From contig NZ_LECZ01000027.1 of assembly GCF_001022965.1 (NCBI RefSeq), positions 62,001 through 126,000 on the forward strand: DNA of 64,000 bases. The letters are read 5' to 3'. Position numbers and translations under genes: made by a program. The notes under the pieces were generated by a model. That model was not told the origin of the DNA. It ran no database searches and worked only from the letters and a program-made list of their open reading frames with translations. This stretch comes from Enterobacter genomosp. O (GTDB taxonomy: Bacteria; Pseudomonadota; Gammaproteobacteria; Enterobacterales; Enterobacteriaceae). Positions within the stretch are counted from its first letter, which is position 1; the number at the start of each line of letters is the position of its first letter. Shown in pieces: positions 1 through 9,025 of the stretch.

Positions 1-265
1 GCACGCCACAGGTTTTCTCATCTTTATAGGCGTTGTAGATATACTCTGAAGCAAAGTGGTTTTTGATCACTTTATCTTCAACGATACCCATGCCGGATTC
101 GGCAACGGCCATTTTAGCGAGAGGGATTCGAGCATCTGCAGCAGCCAGTGCGGCCGCGCGGAAGATTTTATCAACCTGTTCTTGGGTGAAATTGGCATAT
201 TCACGCTGGGCTTTTTTAACGCGCTCGACGAGGGCGTTCAGTTCAGCGATATTAGTAACAGCCAT
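1..265 (-). CDS. adhE: Bifunctional acetaldehyde-CoA/alcohol dehydrogenase, N-terminal part (cut by window edge)
   Basis: Only the first 88 codons are inside the window. They begin MAVTNIAELNALVERVKKAQ and contain AAALAAADARIPLAKMAV, which matches the start of the CoA-linked aldehyde dehydrogenase half of AdhE. The full enzyme reduces acetyl-CoA to acetaldehyde and then ethanol in fermentation, using NADH, and assembles into long helical filaments called spirosomes. The ATG (complement of 263-265) follows a clear AGGAGAG ribosome site. The gene is divergent from ychE across a 478-bp gap, as in E. coli. The family is known to be induced without oxygen; I did not identify operators here. Confidence 0.96.
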   Translation of the reverse strand, partial: MAVTNIAELNALVERVKKAQREYANFTQEQVDKIFRAAALAAADARIPLAKMAVAESGMGIVEDKVIKNHFASEYIYNAYKDEKTCGV

Positions 266-743
266 AATGCTCTCCTGATAATGTTTAAACTCTTTTAGTA
301 AACCAGCGCTCGATACGTCACTCAGTATAGTCAGAGCCGATACCACTTGCGTAACACAAAGTAAAACAAAGAGTTACTTTCTGCTTCAGCACACTAATTT
401 ACTAAAAGAGCCTTACCTTAGCATCATCCATTTTTGTCAGGCGATCTCCCTGGGGGCGTAACCAAGATTACTCACTTCTGAGTACGGAAATCATGATCTG
501 CATCAATTTTTCCCCAAGCTGATACCTTTCAGCAGGGTTATTTCGTTGTGATTTTTCCAGTGTTAAATAATTACGTAAGTATTGGAAGCGGCGCTATCAT
601 TGATTATACATATGTTTAACATCCTGAAATGATAACGTTTTGGCACAGATTTCAAGTGAAGTATGCTGATAAAAAGGGTATCTTCAGCGCGATTTCTCAT
701 GACAAATTCTCAGTCCCGGGCATATGTATAAGCGGAGCAAAAC
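266..743. other. Gene-free divergent region between adhE and ychE
   Basis: This 478-bp AT-rich stretch separates two divergent genes, so it should hold the adhE promoter and its long leader on the minus strand and the ychE promoter on the plus strand. I see no open frame with a credible ribosome site and no strong rho-independent terminator. In E. coli the adhE leader is long and needs RNase III processing; whether that holds here cannot be read directly. Confidence 0.5.
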
Positions 744-1391
744 GTGATCCAAACGCTCTTTGATTTTCCAACGTATTTCAAATTTTTTATTGGTTTGTTT
801 GCCCTGGTCAACCCGGTGGGGATCATTCCTGTCTTTATTAGTATGACGAGTTACCAGACGGCAGCGGCCAGGAATAAGACCAATCTCACCGCTAACCTGT
901 CTGTGGCGGTCATATTGCTGACCTCCCTTTTTCTGGGGGATGCCATTCTTCAGCTCTTCGGCATTTCGATCGATTCTTTCCGCATCGCGGGTGGGATCCT
1001 GGTGGTGACTATCGCCATGTCCATGATCAGCGGGAAGCTGGGTGAGGATAAACAGAACAAGCAGGAGAAATCAGAAACCGCCATCCGGGAAAGCATCGGC
1101 GTGGTGCCGCTGGCATTACCGCTCATGGCCGGTCCTGGCGCTATCAGTTCAACCATTGTCTGGGGCACGCGTTACCATAGCCTGATGCATCTGATTGGTT
1201 TTTCAGTCGCCATCGCTCTTTTCGCGCTCTGTTGTTGGGGAGTATTCCGCATGGCACCGTGGCTGGTGCGCCTGCTGGGGCAGACGGGCATTAACGTCAT
1301 TACGCGTATCATGGGCCTGCTGCTGATGGCGTTAGGGATAGAATTTATTGTCACGGGGATTAAAAGCATTTTCCCCGGCTTGTTACACTAA
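744..1391 (+). CDS. ychE: MarC-family inner membrane protein YchE
   Basis: The 215-residue protein is a multi-pass membrane protein of the MarC/UPF0056 family. It has about six hydrophobic helices, the segment LFALVNPVGIIPVF near the start, and the family motif PLALPLMAGPGAISS around residues 118-132. The function is unknown; despite the family name, MarC proteins are not established drug exporters. The start is GTG, chosen because the N-terminus MIQTLFDFPTYFKFF matches E. coli YchE. It is a single-gene unit followed by a terminator. The length is normal for the family. Confidence 0.93.
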   Translation: MIQTLFDFPTYFKFFIGLFALVNPVGIIPVFISMTSYQTAAARNKTNLTANLSVAVILLTSLFLGDAILQLFGISIDSFRIAGGILVVTIAMSMISGKLGEDKQNKQEKSETAIRESIGVVPLALPLMAGPGAISSTIVWGTRYHSLMHLIGFSVAIALFALCCWGVFRMAPWLVRLLGQTGINVITRIMGLLLMALGIEFIVTGIKSIFPGLLH

Positions 1392-1405
1392 TATTTCATA
1401 TGAAA

Positions 1406-1431
1406 GAACGGAGCGACGGCTCCGTTTTTTT
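1406..1431 (+). terminator. Rho-independent terminator of ychE
   Basis: AACGGAGC and GCTCCGTT pair around a GACG loop and are followed by a run of six or seven T, 15 bp after the ychE stop. Confidence 0.85.
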
Positions 1432-2161
1432 ACGTGATTATCAGCAAATCATATAACTTAAGTTGAAATGCTCACATATCATAATAAATTCTACTAATAA
1501 TGTTCATCTCTTGTATTTCAATAAGTTATTAATTCCGCCTCAACCCGCCTGCACATAAAACCTTCGATCGCTCTGTTATTTTACTCACATGATACTCTGG
1601 GGCTTGCTGAGAGATAACCGAAATGATATTAGTAATTTCAACATTCCCTTAGATGAATGTGCTAAATAATAACCAGTTGTTAAATTTTTGTACAAAACCA
1701 CCCGATGATGGCGCAGCGACGCGCTTATAGAGACAATTTTCTCTATCATATTGAATGTCATGTGTTTTTGATGGTGTTTGATGTCTGGCAGGGCTGCCCC
1801 CAAAGATACGGTGTTCACCGTAAAAGAGAATTGCTTAACAAATTTGCAAAATGTATTGGCGCGCGTTTACGCCATTTGATACTTTCCGGCCTAATATTTT
1901 GCAGCATAAAACAATCAGATGAGAATTATTTTCATATAGTTCTCTTCTCAGATATCCAGCACGGGTCTCAGACAGGGGAGGCCGGTGAAGAATCGACGCA
2001 AGACGGCCATACGAGCGGTCAGTAATAAAAAAGTCGGTGATAGCAAGCAGTAAAAGAAGAACCTGACAGCAGCAAAAAAAACTCCTGCGCTGTACAGGCC
2101 CCAACAGGGGATTACACAGCTGGCGAAGGCCAGTAATTATAATGAGTGGAGTACCAACACA
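1432..2161 (+). other. Long gene-free upstream region of oppA
   Basis: About 730 bp of AT-rich sequence lies between the ychE terminator and oppA. A 106-codon frame (1705-2025) has no homology that I recognise and no good ribosome site, so I treat it as non-coding. The gap resembles the long ychE-oppA interval of E. coli, so it probably holds the opp promoter and a leader. No clear promoter was assigned. Confidence 0.5.
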
Positions 2162-2180
2162 ATGTCCATCATCACAAAAA
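2145..2180 (+). promoter_or_regulatory. oppA translation start region with CA-rich element, possible GcvB target
   Basis: The ribosome site is GGAG at about 2147-2151. A CA-rich run (ACCAACACAATG then CATCATCACA) covers the start codon. In Salmonella and E. coli the small RNA GcvB represses oppA through a GU-rich region that pairs with CA-rich sequence near the start. The composition fits; the pairing itself is inferred. Confidence 0.4.
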
Positions 2181-3793
2181 AAAATCTGGTAGCGGCGGGG
2201 ATTTTAACTGCGCTAATCGCGGGCAACGCTGCAATGGCTGCGGACGTTCCTGCAGGAGTTCAACTGGCTGAGAAGCAGACGCTGGTTCGTAATAACGGTG
2301 CGGAAGTTCAGTCTCTTGACCCGCACAAAATTGAAGGTGTTCCTGAGTCTAACGTTAACCGCGACCTGTTCGAAGGCCTGCTGGTGACGGACGTAGACGG
2401 CCACCCAGCACCGGGTGTGGCAGAAAAATGGGAAAACAAAGATTTCAAAGTCTGGACCTTCCATCTGCGTAAAGATGCGAAATGGTCCGACGGTACCCCG
2501 GTTACGGCCGAAGATTTCGTTTATAGCTGGCAGCGCCTGGCGAACCCAAACACCGCCTCCCCGTATGCGAGCTACCTGCAATATGGCCACATCGCCAATA
2601 TTGATGACATCATCGCGGGCAAAAAGCCGGTTACAGACCTGGGCGTAAAAGCGATTGATGCAAATACCTTTGAAGTGACGTTGAGCGAACCTGTTCCGTA
2701 CTTCTATAAGCTGCTGGTTCACCCGTCCGTCTCTCCGGTACCGAAATCCGCAGTGGAAAAATTTGGCGAAAAATGGACGCAGCCTGCCAACATCGTGACC
2801 AACGGCGCCTATAAGCTGAAAGACTGGGTGGTTAACGAACGCATGGTTCTCGATCGTAACCCGCAGTATTGGGACAACGCGAAAACCGTGATTAATCAGG
2901 TGACCTACCTGCCAATCTCTTCCGAAGTGACTGACGTTAACCGCTACCGCAGCGGTGAAATCGACATGACCTATAACAACATGCCGATTGAACTGTTCCA
3001 GAAACTGAAAAAAGAGATCCCGAAAGAAGTTCACGTCGATCCGTACCTGTGCACCTATTACTACGAAATCAACAACCAGAAAGCACCGTTCACCGACGTG
3101 CGTGTACGTACTGCGCTGAAGCTGGCACTGGATCGCGATATTATCGTGAACAAAGTGAAAAACCAGGGCGATCTGCCAGCGTACAGCTATACCCCTCCAT
3201 ACACCGATGGTGCAAAACTGACTGCGCCAGAATGGTTCAAAGAAACGCAGGAACAGCGTAACGCAGAAGCGAAGAAACTGCTGGCCGAAGCGGGCTACAC
3301 CGCTGACAAGCCGCTGACCTTCAGCCTGCTGTACAACACCTCCGATCTGCACAAAAAACTGGCTATCGCCGTTGCCTCAATCTGGAAAAAGAACCTGGGC
3401 GCAAACGTGAAGCTGGAAAACCAGGAGTGGAAGACCTTCCTCGACAGCCGTCATCAGGGCACCTTTGATGTGGCGCGTGCAGGCTGGTGTGCGGACTATA
3501 ACGAACCGACCTCCTTCCTGAACACCATGCTGAGCGACAGCTCAAACAACACCGCGCACTATAAGAGCCCGGCGTTTGACAAGCTGATTTCTGACACGCT
3601 GAAAACCACTGACGAAGCGCAGCGTACCGAACTGTACTCTAAAGCTGAGCAGCAGCTGGATAAAGATTCCGCGATCGTTCCGGTTTACTACTACGTTAAC
3701 GCCCGTCTGGTGAAACCGTGGGTAGGTGGGTATACCGGTAAAGACCCGATGGATAATATCTACGTTAAAAACTTGTATATTATCAAGCATTAA
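2162..3793 (+). CDS. oppA: Periplasmic oligopeptide-binding protein OppA
   Basis: The 543-residue protein starts with a Sec signal peptide (MSIITKKNLVAAGILTALIA, cleavage after AAMA near residue 26). It is an SBP family 5 solute-binding protein with the typical segments SLDPHKIEGVPESNVNRDLF and WTFHLRKDAKWSDGTPVTA. It captures peptides of two to five residues, with little side-chain preference, and passes them to the OppBCDF transporter for nutrition and cell-wall peptide recycling. Its length matches E. coli OppA. It is the first gene of oppABCDF and is separated from oppB by a strong hairpin, which fits its known excess over the membrane parts. Confidence 0.97.
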   Translation: MSIITKKNLVAAGILTALIAGNAAMAADVPAGVQLAEKQTLVRNNGAEVQSLDPHKIEGVPESNVNRDLFEGLLVTDVDGHPAPGVAEKWENKDFKVWTFHLRKDAKWSDGTPVTAEDFVYSWQRLANPNTASPYASYLQYGHIANIDDIIAGKKPVTDLGVKAIDANTFEVTLSEPVPYFYKLLVHPSVSPVPKSAVEKFGEKWTQPANIVTNGAYKLKDWVVNERMVLDRNPQYWDNAKTVINQVTYLPISSEVTDVNRYRSGEIDMTYNNMPIELFQKLKKEIPKEVHVDPYLCTYYYEINNQKAPFTDVRVRTALKLALDRDIIVNKVKNQGDLPAYSYTPPYTDGAKLTAPEWFKETQEQRNAEAKKLLAEAGYTADKPLTFSLLYNTSDLHKKLAIAVASIWKKNLGANVKLENQEWKTFLDSRHQGTFDVARAGWCADYNEPTSFLNTMLSDSSNNTAHYKSPAFDKLISDTLKTTDEAQRTELYSKAEQQLDKDSAIVPVYYYVNARLVKPWVGGYTGKDPMDNIYVKNLYIIKH

Positions 3794-3802
3794 TGGCAAT
3801 GA

Positions 3803-3826
3803 GTGGGGCGAGCATGCTCGCCCCAC
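3803..3826 (+). terminator. Perfect hairpin after oppA, processing or attenuation element
   Basis: GTGGGGCGAGC is followed directly by its mirror half, ending GCTCGCCCCAC; this is a 24-bp perfect inverted repeat with no T-run after it. It sits 9 bp past the oppA stop inside the operon. Such hairpins usually block 3' exonucleases and let the binding-protein mRNA accumulate over the permease mRNA. It is unlikely to be a full terminator. Confidence 0.65.
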
Positions 3827-3877
3827 GGTGTCTAACCAACGTCACATTATATAGGCACACGCCAGAAGGTACGGGCA

Positions 3878-4798
3878 ATGTTGAAATTTATCCTACGTCG
3901 CTGTCTTGAAGCGATTCCAACGCTTTTTATTCTAATTACGATTTCCTTCTTCATGATGCGTCTTGCACCGGGAAGTCCATTTACCGGTGAGCGTACGCTG
4001 CCGCCAGAAGTTATGGCGAATATCGAAGCGAAATACCATTTAAACGATCCTATCTCCACTCAGTACTTCAATTATCTGAAGCAACTGGCCCACGGTGATT
4101 TTGGACCGTCATTTAAATATAAAGACTATTCCGTTAACGACCTGGTGGCGTCCAGCTTCCCGGTTTCGGCAAAATTGGGTGCTGCGGCATTCATTCTGGC
4201 CGTCGTTTTCGGGGTCGCCGCTGGCGTTATCGCCGCGCTCAGACAAAATACCAAATGGGATTATGCCGTAATGGGAGTGGCGATGACCGGGGTAGTTATA
4301 CCCAGCTTCGTTGTCGCGCCATTACTGGTAATGATATTTGCCATCACGCTGAAGTGGCTGCCTGGCGGCGGCTGGAACGGTGGGGCATTAAAGTTCATGA
4401 TTTTGCCGATGGTGGCATTATCTCTGGCGTACATCGCCAGTATCGCGCGTATCACCCGTGGTTCAATGATCGAAGTGCTGCACTCGAACTTCATTCGTAC
4501 CGCGCGCGCAAAAGGGCTGCCGATGCGCCGGATTATTTTCCGCCACGCGCTCAAGCCGGCGCTGTTGCCCGTGCTCTCCTACATGGGGCCTGCCTTCGTC
4601 GGGATCATCACCGGTTCAATGGTTATCGAAACGATCTACGGTCTGCCGGGCATTGGCCAGCTGTTTGTTAACGGTGCGCTCAACCGCGACTATTCGCTGG
4701 TGCTGAGTCTGACCATCCTCGTCGGTGCGCTGACCATTCTCTTTAACGCGATCGTCGATGTGCTGTATGCCGTCATCGATCCGAAAATCCGTTACTAA
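3878..4798 (+). CDS. oppB: Oligopeptide ABC transporter permease OppB
   Basis: The 306-residue inner membrane protein has six predicted helices. The first is in MLKFILRRCLEAIPTLFILI, and a periplasmic loop follows. It carries the permease coupling region SMIEVLHSNFIRTARAKGL (EAA loop, about residues 196-214), which contacts the ATPases. With OppC it forms the peptide channel. The start ATG follows AAGGTACGGGCA, a modest ribosome site 84 bp after the oppA stop. The gene is intact and of normal length; oppC starts 14 bp after its stop. Confidence 0.97.
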   Translation: MLKFILRRCLEAIPTLFILITISFFMMRLAPGSPFTGERTLPPEVMANIEAKYHLNDPISTQYFNYLKQLAHGDFGPSFKYKDYSVNDLVASSFPVSAKLGAAAFILAVVFGVAAGVIAALRQNTKWDYAVMGVAMTGVVIPSFVVAPLLVMIFAITLKWLPGGGWNGGALKFMILPMVALSLAYIASIARITRGSMIEVLHSNFIRTARAKGLPMRRIIFRHALKPALLPVLSYMGPAFVGIITGSMVIETIYGLPGIGQLFVNGALNRDYSLVLSLTILVGALTILFNAIVDVLYAVIDPKIRY

Positions 4799-4812
4799 CG
4801 CTGGAGCACGCC

Positions 4813-5721
4813 ATGATGTTGAGTAAGAAAAACAGCGAGGCGCTGGAAAACTTCAGTGAAAAACTGGAAGTAGAAGGCCGTAGCCTCTGGCAGGACGCGC
4901 GCCGTCGCTTTATGCACAACCGTGCAGCGGTCGCCAGTCTGGTTGTTCTGGTGATTATCGCGCTGTTTGTGACCCTGGCGCCGATGCTGTCGCAGTTTAC
5001 CTATTTCGACACCGACTGGGGCATGATGTCCAGCGCGCCGGATATGGAATCCGGCCACTATTTTGGCACGGACTCTTCCGGGCGCGATCTGCTGGTGCGC
5101 GTCGCTATCGGTGGCCGTATCTCGCTGATGGTCGGTATCGCAGCCGCGCTGGTGGCGGTAATACTGGGTACGCTTTACGGCTCACTTTCCGGCTATCTTG
5201 GCGGCAAAGTGGACTCGGTAATGATGCGTCTGCTGGAAATCCTGAACTCCTTCCCGTTTATGTTCTTCGTCATCCTGCTGGTGACCTTCTTCGGCCAGAA
5301 CATCCTGCTGATCTTCGTGGCCATCGGGATGGTTTCCTGGCTGGACATGGCGCGTATTGTTCGCGGCCAGACGCTGAGCCTTAAACGTAAAGAGTTTATC
5401 GAGGCCGCGCAGGTAGGGGGCGTCTCTACCGGAAATATCGTGGTTCGTCATATCGTTCCCAACGTGCTGGGCGTGGTGGTGGTGTACGCCTCACTGCTGG
5501 TACCAAGCATGATTCTGTTTGAATCCTTCCTGAGCTTCCTCGGGCTGGGTACGCAAGAACCACTGAGCAGCTGGGGCGCGCTGCTGAGCGATGGCGCAAA
5601 CTCAATGGAAGTCTCACCGTGGCTGCTGCTATACCCGGCGGGTTTCCTGGTCGTCACCCTGTTTTGTTTTAACTTTATCGGCGATGGCCTGCGTGATGCC
5701 CTCGACCCGAAAGACCGTTAA
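4813..5721 (+). CDS. oppC: Oligopeptide ABC transporter permease OppC
   Basis: The 302-residue permease has an N-terminal cytoplasmic stretch, a first membrane helix near residues 37-58 ([19 protein letters not shown]) and five further helices in the DppC-type fold. The EAA coupling loop is visible in [20 protein letters not shown]. It pairs with OppB to form the channel for oligopeptides. The start used is the first ATG of an ATGATG pair; the second would shorten it by one residue. It is co-transcribed, with 11 bp to oppD. Confidence 0.97.
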   Translation: MMLSKKNSEALENFSEKLEVEGRSLWQDARRRFMHNRAAVASLVVLVIIALFVTLAPMLSQFTYFDTDWGMMSSAPDMESGHYFGTDSSGRDLLVRVAIGGRISLMVGIAAALVAVILGTLYGSLSGYLGGKVDSVMMRLLEILNSFPFMFFVILLVTFFGQNILLIFVAIGMVSWLDMARIVRGQTLSLKRKEFIEAAQVGGVSTGNIVVRHIVPNVLGVVVVYASLLVPSMILFESFLSFLGLGTQEPLSSWGALLSDGANSMEVSPWLLLYPAGFLVVTLFCFNFIGDGLRDALDPKDR

Positions 5722-5732
5722 GGAGCGCCGTC

Positions 5733-6746
5733 ATGACAATTATTGAAACGGCCACTGCGCCACAGGCGCAACAGCAGAGCAATCTTCTGCTGGACGTGAA
5801 AGACCTCCGCGTGACCTTTAAAACGCCGGACGGGGATGTTACCGCCGTCAACGATCTCAACTTCAACCTGCGTGCGGGCGAAACGCTGGGGATCGTCGGT
5901 GAATCCGGCTCGGGCAAATCCCAGACCGCCTTTGCGTTGATGGGGCTGCTGGCATCGAACGGCGTGATTGGGGGTTCCGCAAAATTCAACGGCCGTGAAA
6001 TCCTCAACCTGCCGGAGCATGCGCTGAACAAGCTGCGCGCCGAACAGATCTCGATGATTTTCCAGGATCCGATGACCTCGCTTAACCCGTATATGCGCGT
6101 TGGCGAGCAGCTGATGGAAGTGCTTATGCTGCACAAAGGCCTGGGGAAAGCAGAGGCCTTTGAAGAGTCCGTTAAAATGCTGGATGCGGTGAAAATGCCG
6201 GAAGCGCGTAAGCGTATGCGCATGTTCCCGCACGAGTTCTCCGGCGGTATGCGTCAGCGCGTGATGATTGCGATGGCGCTGCTGTGCCGGCCAAAATTGC
6301 TGATTGCCGATGAACCCACCACCGCGCTGGACGTCACCGTTCAGGCGCAAATCATGACCCTGTTGAACGAGCTTAAGCGCGAGTTCAACACGGCGATTAT
6401 CATGATCACCCACGATCTGGGCGTGGTTGCGGGCATTTGTGACAAAGTACTGGTGATGTATGCCGGTCGTACCATGGAATACGGAAACGCGCGCGATGTG
6501 TTTTATCAGCCTGCGCATCCGTATTCAATTGGCCTGCTGAATGCGGTCCCGCGTCTCGATGCGGAAGGGGAAGCGCTGCTCACTATTCCGGGCAACCCGC
6601 CAAACCTGCTGCGTCTGCCGAAAGGCTGTCCGTTCCAGCCGCGCTGTCCGCACGCGATGGAAATCTGCAACAGCGCACCGCCGCTGGAAGAGTTTGCACC
6701 AGGCCGTCTGCGCGCCTGCTTTAAGCCGCAGGAGGAGCTGGTATGA
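5733..6746 (+). CDS. oppD: Oligopeptide ABC transporter ATPase OppD
   Basis: The 337-residue ATPase has Walker [10 protein letters not shown], a Q-loop in [20 protein letters not shown], a signature region FSGGMRQR, Walker [14 protein letters not shown] and switch histidine ITHDLGVV. The C-terminal oligopeptide/dipeptide transporter domain contains the cysteines of [15 protein letters not shown], which in OppD/DppD proteins hold an iron-sulfur cluster. It hydrolyses ATP together with OppF to drive uptake. Its stop overlaps the oppF start by four bases (ATGA), indicating coupled translation. Confidence 0.97.
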   Translation: MTIIETATAPQAQQQSNLLLDVKDLRVTFKTPDGDVTAVNDLNFNLRAGETLGIVGESGSGKSQTAFALMGLLASNGVIGGSAKFNGREILNLPEHALNKLRAEQISMIFQDPMTSLNPYMRVGEQLMEVLMLHKGLGKAEAFEESVKMLDAVKMPEARKRMRMFPHEFSGGMRQRVMIAMALLCRPKLLIADEPTTALDVTVQAQIMTLLNELKREFNTAIIMITHDLGVVAGICDKVLVMYAGRTMEYGNARDVFYQPAHPYSIGLLNAVPRLDAEGEALLTIPGNPPNLLRLPKGCPFQPRCPHAMEICNSAPPLEEFAPGRLRACFKPQEELV

Positions 6747-7747
6747 ACGCATTAGATGAAAAACGCAACGTGCTGCTCGAAATCGCAGACCTTAAAGTGC
6801 ATTTCGACATCAAAGACGGAAAACAGTGGTTCTGGCAACCGCCAAAGACGCTGAAAGCGGTGGATGGCGTGACGCTGCGCCTGTACGAAGGGGAAACCCT
6901 GGGCGTGGTGGGCGAATCCGGCTGCGGTAAATCGACCTTTGCGCGAGCGATTATCGGTCTGGTCAAAGCCACCGGCGGCAAGGTGGCCTGGCTGGGTAAA
7001 GATCTGCTGGGCATGAAGCCGGACGAGTGGCGCGACGTGCGCAGCGATATCCAGATGATATTCCAGGATCCGCTGGCGTCATTAAACCCGCGTATGACCA
7101 TCGGTGAGATTATTGCCGAGCCGCTGCGTACCTATCATCCGAAGATGCCGCGTCAGGAAGTTCGCGATCGTGTTAAGGCGATGATGATGAAAGTGGGTCT
7201 GCTGCCTAACCTCATCAACCGCTATCCGCATGAATTCTCCGGCGGTCAGTGCCAGCGTATTGGTATTGCGCGCGCGCTGATCCTCGAGCCGAAGCTGATC
7301 ATCTGTGATGAGCCGGTTTCCGCGCTGGACGTGTCCATTCAGGCTCAGGTCGTAAACCTGCTGCAAAAGCTGCAGCGTGAAATGGGGCTGTCGCTGATCT
7401 TCATTGCGCATGACCTGGCCGTAGTGAAACACATCTCTGACCGCGTACTGGTGATGTACCTGGGTCATGCCGTGGAGCTGGGCACCTACGATGAGGTGTA
7501 CCACAACCCGCTGCACCCTTACACCAAAGCGCTGATGTCCGCGGTGCCGATTCCGGACCCCGATCTGGAAAAAAATAAAACGATTCAGCTTCTGGAAGGG
7601 GAATTGCCCTCGCCGATTAACCCGCCGTCGGGCTGCGTTTTCCGTACGCGATGCCCTCTGGCCGGGCCGGAGTGTGCGAAAACGCGACCGGTTCTGGAAG
7701 GCAGTTTCCGACATGCGGTTTCCTGCCTGAAAGTAGACCCGTTATAA
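6743..7747 (+). CDS. oppF: Oligopeptide ABC transporter ATPase OppF
   Basis: The 334-residue second ATPase of the Opp system has Walker [11 protein letters not shown]-loop [18 protein letters not shown], signature FSGGQCQR, Walker [14 protein letters not shown] and switch IAHDLAVV. The C-terminal domain holds [15 protein letters not shown], again a cysteine cluster of the family. It is also needed for recycling of murein peptides, which Opp imports with the MppA binding protein in E. coli. It is the last gene of the operon and is followed by a strong terminator. Confidence 0.97.
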   Translation: MNALDEKRNVLLEIADLKVHFDIKDGKQWFWQPPKTLKAVDGVTLRLYEGETLGVVGESGCGKSTFARAIIGLVKATGGKVAWLGKDLLGMKPDEWRDVRSDIQMIFQDPLASLNPRMTIGEIIAEPLRTYHPKMPRQEVRDRVKAMMMKVGLLPNLINRYPHEFSGGQCQRIGIARALILEPKLIICDEPVSALDVSIQAQVVNLLQKLQREMGLSLIFIAHDLAVVKHISDRVLVMYLGHAVELGTYDEVYHNPLHPYTKALMSAVPIPDPDLEKNKTIQLLEGELPSPINPPSGCVFRTRCPLAGPECAKTRPVLEGSFRHAVSCLKVDPL

Positions 7748-7751
7748 TCGC

Positions 7752-7783
7752 AAGGGCTGACATGATGTCAGCCCTTATTTTTT
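7752..7783 (+). terminator. Rho-independent terminator of the opp operon
   Basis: AAGGGCTGACAT and ATGTCAGCCCTT pair back to back and are followed by ATTTTTT. The ATGATG in the loop is in frame with the next gene but lies inside the hairpin, so it is a poor start. Confidence 0.9.
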
Positions 7784-7794
7784 GCGAGGTAACC

Positions 7795-8631
7795 GTGTCG
7801 CGTTTATTCACGTCAGCCCGTCGGCGGCTTTATCATTTATTATTCGATCCTGAAACGGTATCCGGACGACGCTTCGAAGGTCTTTGTGGCTTATTCGCAC
7901 TCCTGAGCGTGGTTGTCATCTTTATTGAATCGGGTGCCGGGACGCAATATCACCTGACGTTTGACGAATGGCATATCTTTGTCTGGCTTGAACTGGCGAT
8001 AACCCTGGTCTTTACCGCTGAATACATCCTCAGAGTGGTTACCTGGCCTAACCCGGCCCGATATGTTTTCAGCTTTTGGGGGGTTATCGATTTAGCCACC
8101 ATCCTGCCGCTCTATGTGATGTGGCTGTGGCCGGAAATCAGCCTGAGCTATGTCTTTGCCTGGCGCGCGATGCGCGTTATTCGGGTATTACGTATTCTGA
8201 AATTACTGCGGTTTATGCCGTCATTGCGCATATTCTGGAGTGCGATCGTTAGCGCGCGACATCAGCTTATTCTGTTCTATTCATTTATTGCCATCGTCAT
8301 GATTGTTTTCGGCGCGCTGATGTATTTGATAGAAGGGCCGAAATATGGCTTTACGACGCTCAATGCGTCGGTGTACTGGGCGATTGTGACCGTCACGACC
8401 GTGGGCTACGGAGATATCACGCCCCATACGCCACTGGGCCGCATTGTGGCGTCAGTGCTGATCTTGATTGGATATTCGGTGATTGCGATCCCGACGGGAC
8501 TCATTACTACACACATGAGCAACGCATTTCAGAGCCGCAAGCAGCAGCGTAAATGCCCGAGCTGCCATCAGGGCGAACATGAACACAGCGCGCGGTTTTG
8601 TAATCGTTGCGGAAGTGAATTGCCGGAGTAA
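7795..8631 (+). CDS. Voltage-gated-type potassium channel with C-terminal zinc ribbon
   Basis: The 278-residue protein has the six-helix channel plan: S1 (about 28-46), S2 (61-85), S3 (93-112), an S4 sensor with a positive residue every third position (RAMRVIRVLRILKLLRF, about 123-139), S5 (155-178), pore loop with filter TVGYGD at 202-207, and S6 (214-236). It ends in CPSCHQGEHEHSARFCNRCG, a four-cysteine zinc ribbon, not the RCK domain of E. coli Kch. I choose GTG at 7795 because GAGGT lies seven bases before it; an ATG at 7762 falls in the opp terminator. It probably conducts potassium across the inner membrane; gating and role are unknown. Confidence 0.85.
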   Translation: MSRLFTSARRRLYHLLFDPETVSGRRFEGLCGLFALLSVVVIFIESGAGTQYHLTFDEWHIFVWLELAITLVFTAEYILRVVTWPNPARYVFSFWGVIDLATILPLYVMWLWPEISLSYVFAWRAMRVIRVLRILKLLRFMPSLRIFWSAIVSARHQLILFYSFIAIVMIVFGALMYLIEGPKYGFTTLNASVYWAIVTVTTVGYGDITPHTPLGRIVASVLILIGYSVIAIPTGLITTHMSNAFQSRKQQRKCPSCHQGEHEHSARFCNRCGSELPE

Positions 8632-8634
8632 ATA

Positions 8635-8662
8635 AAAAAGGCTGCAATCGCAGCCTTTTTTA

Positions 8663-8663
<1 letters not shown>
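8635..8663. terminator. Bidirectional terminator between the channel gene and yciU
   Basis: AAAAAAGGCTGC, loop AATC, then GCAGCCTTTTTT serves both converging genes. Confidence 0.9.

Positions 8664-9025
<362 letters not shown>

Noticed and set aside
1705-2025. 106-codon frame upstream of oppA
   Set aside because: No ribosome site, unusual composition and no similarity recognised; the gap resembles non-coding sequence.
2213-3352. 379-codon minus-strand frame inside oppA
   Set aside because: It lies opposite the entire oppA coding region, has no recognisable domain and no ribosome site; it is a shadow of high-G+C third positions.
7651-7794. Upstream extension of the channel gene
   Set aside because: It overlaps oppF and the opp terminator; GTG 7795 has a good ribosome site.
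7795-8631. Calling the channel kch
   Set aside because: E. coli Kch has a C-terminal RCK domain; this protein is shorter and ends in a zinc ribbon.
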